Both the position numbers and the translations under genes were made by a program. The notes beneath the pieces are model-generated. The model was not told the DNA's origin. It did no database searches and was given only the letters and a program-made list of their open reading frames with translations. Positions 31,237-33,599 of a stretch of 33,599 nucleotides of DNA are shown here, in pieces. The first letter of the stretch is position 1. The number at the start of each line of letters is the position of its first letter. This stretch comes from Rikenellaceae bacterium (GTDB lineage: Bacteria; Bacteroidota; Bacteroidia; Bacteroidales; UBA932), in assembly GCA_900769145.1 (NCBI GenBank), contig CAAGFN010000032.1, positions 1-33,599 of the forward strand, in the 5' to 3' direction.

Positions 31237-33599
31237 ATGACCACAGAAGAATTGAAGGAAAAATATTGTCACTGCACTGCGGCGGAATTCATTGACATTG
31301 TCAAGGGAGCGAAGGCGGCAGGGGGTAGGACGGTGTTCCAGATTGCGGTTTCGCTCGGCCTGATTGCCGAGGACGAGGTGGAGGAAATCCGGGCCATCGG
31401 GGAAAAGCGGGGAGGAATGAATGAGGATGAGCGGGCCAGGCTCGGCAAGGCTGTCCGCCTGGTGGCCATCTGCCTCCTTTTGCTTTGCGAGACCAGGTCC
31501 AAGACCGAAGCCAGGAACAAGGCATTGATTCTTCTGGAGTATTTATCATACGGCACTACGGGCAAGGATTATCTGCCTCTTGCGGTAAACTGTTGCTCAT
31601 ACGCTATGCGCTCGCCCGGGTTTACGATTTCCTTCCTTGAGGGACAGGCCAGCATTGACGTGCTCGCATATTCGATGATAACCAAGGCGAAATTTGACAA
31701 GAACGACAGGCTTGAGCCGTTGCGGCTGAATGGGGCCGGGTCCATTGTCCTGGAAGACGGAAGGCTCAGCATATCATCCGCTCCGCTCTGGGAGGCCTCC
31801 GTGTGCTCATTCTCAGGACACGGGGAGATGATGCAGGTCTGCACAAGGAATGAGAGGGATGAAAGGCTGAAGGCTTCCGAGGTGGACAGCATCCTGGCTG
31901 TGGAAAGTTTCGTGAGGACATTCCTGATGTCCCAGGCGGGGGCTGCCAGGATGAAGCCGAGGACGGCCTTGAGGGAGCTGAAATCCGACAACTACTATAC
32001 AATTTACGGGATTAAGGAAACCCCACGCGGTCCCGTCTGTACTCCTATGCTGGACGGATATGAGGAATCTTCAGATTTGTTCATAGAGGAGCTGGTGACT
32101 GGCGTCCAAACAGATAACCTGTTGCCGTATATTTATGAAAATGACTACATTGGCAGGGCTTGTTACAGGGAGGATGCCTATTCCTCCGGCTTTTCCATAA
32201 AGGATGCATATATTGACTATGCGATGCGCAAGGCAGAGGAAGACCGCCGCAACAGGAGTGTCTTCAATGCCAAGGTTATCGGCTATTATCAGGGTGCCAA
32301 CGAGGACAAGGACAGGTATATCCTTATTTCCGACAAGGGCTATGGTGGCCTGATGCGTGTCAATGCGGAATATGATACGGGCGACATCGTGACCGTATAT
32401 GTAGTCTCCGCTTTCGACAACGGCAATGCGTTTTTCATCAACTTTGATGAGCCGGAGTTTGAATATGAGGGTTCTCCAAGGCCGTTTGTCGAGGAAAATG
32501 TGCTGGGTGAATTTGTACTTGACGAGGACGGTGCAGAAGCGGATGTTGCCCGGTCATTGATGGAAAAGAAGGATGAGACAGGAAATGACATTGCCCGAAG
32601 CATTGGCATAATCCTCTCGGCATCAGCGGAAAACAAGGCAATGGCCCGTTATAGGGATATGATATCTGCCGCATTTGTTTTCAATGTTATCGGAGACGGG
32701 GAGAGGCGCGACAGGGCTTTGGCCGAGGCTGAGTATCTGGAGCAATGCCTCCGGTTCGCGGAGAAGGTGGAAGTGAAGATGCCAGCCGACACGGGCATTT
32801 TTTCGGAGCAGGAATGCCGCATTGTCAGATTGCTGGACAGCATGGCCTCTTCGCAGGATGCCTGTGACGTTGCCGGACTGATTTATTCCGGGGCAGGATA
32901 TAGGGAAAAGGAAATCGGACGGTTGGCATTGGCCTATGTCCTGAGTTTGAGCAATCCTGATGAGGTACGGGCCTCCGCCGATGAAATCCGCAGGAAAATA
33001 TGCGGGCTGCTGGACGTCGCCGACCATTTCAAGGGCAGGATTGACAAGGGCGGAGGAAAATACGGAAAGGGTGAACTGTCCAATGTGGAGTTCAAGTCCT
33101 CATACGTGTTCCACAATGCTACCGGCAGGCCTGACCTTGTCAAACAGGGCAGGGGACAGGTCCTGGAGGCTGTCTGCGGCTTCCTGAACAAGGATGGCGG
33201 TACCGTGTTCGTCGGTGTCAATGACAGCGGCGAGCCATACGTGGGCGAGGGATACGGCCTCAATGCGGACCTTGCCTGGTTCCGGGCCAACTATGCCAGC
33301 GTCAATGCGTTGCGCCTCCGCCAGCTCGGTCACGATGTGCCGAAACCGGAGAATCTGGATTCGTACTGCCGCTTCCTTAACTACGAGGTGGAACTCTATT
33401 TCAAGGAGAGCGTCAGGAGATACATAACTATCTCGCCGACTCCGGATATGGATGCGATTCGGATAGACGTAGAGCCGTCCCGCTTCGAGATTGCTAAACT
33501 TTACACAGACAACACCTGGAGCTCCGGTGTGGCGTATATCAGGGACGGCGAGGAGACATTGCCGATGCGCCGGGTTGACCAGGAGCGCAGGCTGATGGA
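31237..33599 (+). CDS. AlbA_2 (Schlafen-type) domain protein, 3' truncated by window edge
   Basis: The frame is open without a stop for 787 codons from the ATG at 31237 (MTTEELKEKYCHC) to the last base. From about residue 612, NVEFKSSYVFH, GQVLEAVCGFLNKDGG and TVFVGVNDSGEPYVGEGYG are the hallmark of the AlbA_2/Schlafen AlbA domain: the E-x-K-S motif, the helix ending FLN, then GG-x-x-x-x-GV-x-D-x-G. This domain is found in putative nucleic-acid-binding and ATP-dependent regulators and in some defence proteins. The first ~600 residues are soluble and alpha-rich, with a beta patch near 350-430 (DRYILISDKGYGGLMRVNAEYDTGDIV), and match no family I recognise. There is no signal peptide, so the product is probably cytoplasmic. 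The start is supported by the promoter and AGGAG. Unrelated in strand context to the uptake locus, from which a strong terminator separates it. Confidence 0.85.
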   Translation, partial: MTTEELKEKYCHCTAAEFIDIVKGAKAAGGRTVFQIAVSLGLIAEDEVEEIRAIGEKRGGMNEDERARLGKAVRLVAICLLLLCETRSKTEARNKALILLEYLSYGTTGKDYLPLAVNCCSYAMRSPGFTISFLEGQASIDVLAYSMITKAKFDKNDRLEPLRLNGAGSIVLEDGRLSISSAPLWEASVCSFSGHGEMMQVCTRNERDERLKASEVDSILAVESFVRTFLMSQAGAARMKPRTALRELKSDNYYTIYGIKETPRGPVCTPMLDGYEESSDLFIEELVTGVQTDNLLPYIYENDYIGRACYREDAYSSGFSIKDAYIDYAMRKAEEDRRNRSVFNAKVIGYYQGANEDKDRYILISDKGYGGLMRVNAEYDTGDIVTVYVVSAFDNGNAFFINFDEPEFEYEGSPRPFVEENVLGEFVLDEDGAEADVARSLMEKKDETGNDIARSIGIILSASAENKAMARYRDMISAAFVFNVIGDGERRDRALAEAEYLEQCLRFAEKVEVKMPADTGIFSEQECRIVRLLDSMASSQDACDVAGLIYSGAGYREKEIGRLALAYVLSLSNPDEVRASADEIRRKICGLLDVADHFKGRIDKGGGKYGKGELSNVEFKSSYVFHNATGRPDLVKQGRGQVLEAVCGFLNKDGGTVFVGVNDSGEPYVGEGYGLNADLAWFRANYASVNALRLRQLGHDVPKPENLDSYCRFLNYEVELYFKESVRRYITISPTPDMDAIRIDVEPSRFEIAKLYTDNTWSSGVAYIRDGEETLPMRRVDQERRLM

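Noticed and set aside
31269..33333. Several minus-strand frames of 60-140 codons opposite the AlbA_2 gene
   Set aside because: All are antisense to one continuous 787-codon plus-strand frame with promoter, ribosome-binding site and domain evidence.

Overview
The window looks like a chromosomal segment of a Bacteroidales-type bacterium (phylum Bacteroidota). The reasons are two SusC/SusD outer-membrane pairs, many lipoprotein signals ending in a lipobox Cys, BACON domains, and promoters of the Bacteroidota form TTG-N19-22-TAnnTTTG. It is probably a gut or host-associated lineage; genus cannot be read from the sequence. I see no rRNA, tRNA, CRISPR array or insertion sequence.

Layout. (1) 1-1691: the 3' part of a FabG-type ketoreductase faces an AraC-family regulator, with a 17-bp perfect hairpin between them that overlaps the regulator's last codons. 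(2) 1939-8948: a compact lysine/diaminopimelate (DAP) operon: M20 deacylase (DapE-like), aspartokinase, dapB, dapA, dapD, a PLP aminotransferase and dapF. Two junctions are ATGA overlaps and a second promoter precedes dapB. The set matches the succinylase route to meso-DAP. The aminotransferase is frameshifted by what reads as an exact 17-nt deletion between 10-bp direct repeats, either real or an assembly artefact. (3) 9052-10482: an AT-rich solitary AAA_14/DUF4143-type ATPase with its own promoter, followed by a fused scrap of a second dapF copy whose differences from the intact dapF are all synonymous. (4) 10483-31109: two divergent operons with the same four genes in mirror order: calcineurin-like phosphoesterase lipoprotein, SusC, SusD, and a ~1000-residue BACON/OB-fold/jelly-roll lipoprotein. 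They share a 473-bp intergenic region with several inverted repeats and an 18-bp sequence present once per arm, in the same orientation and at nearly the same distance from each start codon. (5) 31133-33599: a strong terminator, then a gene with its own promoter, open to the window edge, carrying an AlbA_2 (Schlafen-type) domain after ~600 unrecognised residues.

How the parts work together. The DAP operon would supply peptidoglycan precursor and lysine; asd and lysA must lie elsewhere. The mirrored locus should encode two related surface uptake systems: SusD and the BACON lipoprotein bind a ligand, SusC imports it using TonB energy, and the phosphoesterase removes or cleaves a phosphate ester. 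No glycoside hydrolase, polysaccharide lyase, sigma/anti-sigma pair, SusR or hybrid two-component regulator is present, so the substrate is unknown and may be phosphorylated rather than a plain glycan. The most novel-looking items are the mirrored locus with its shared cis element, the dapF scrap beside the ATPase, and the repeat-mediated deletion in the DAP aminotransferase.
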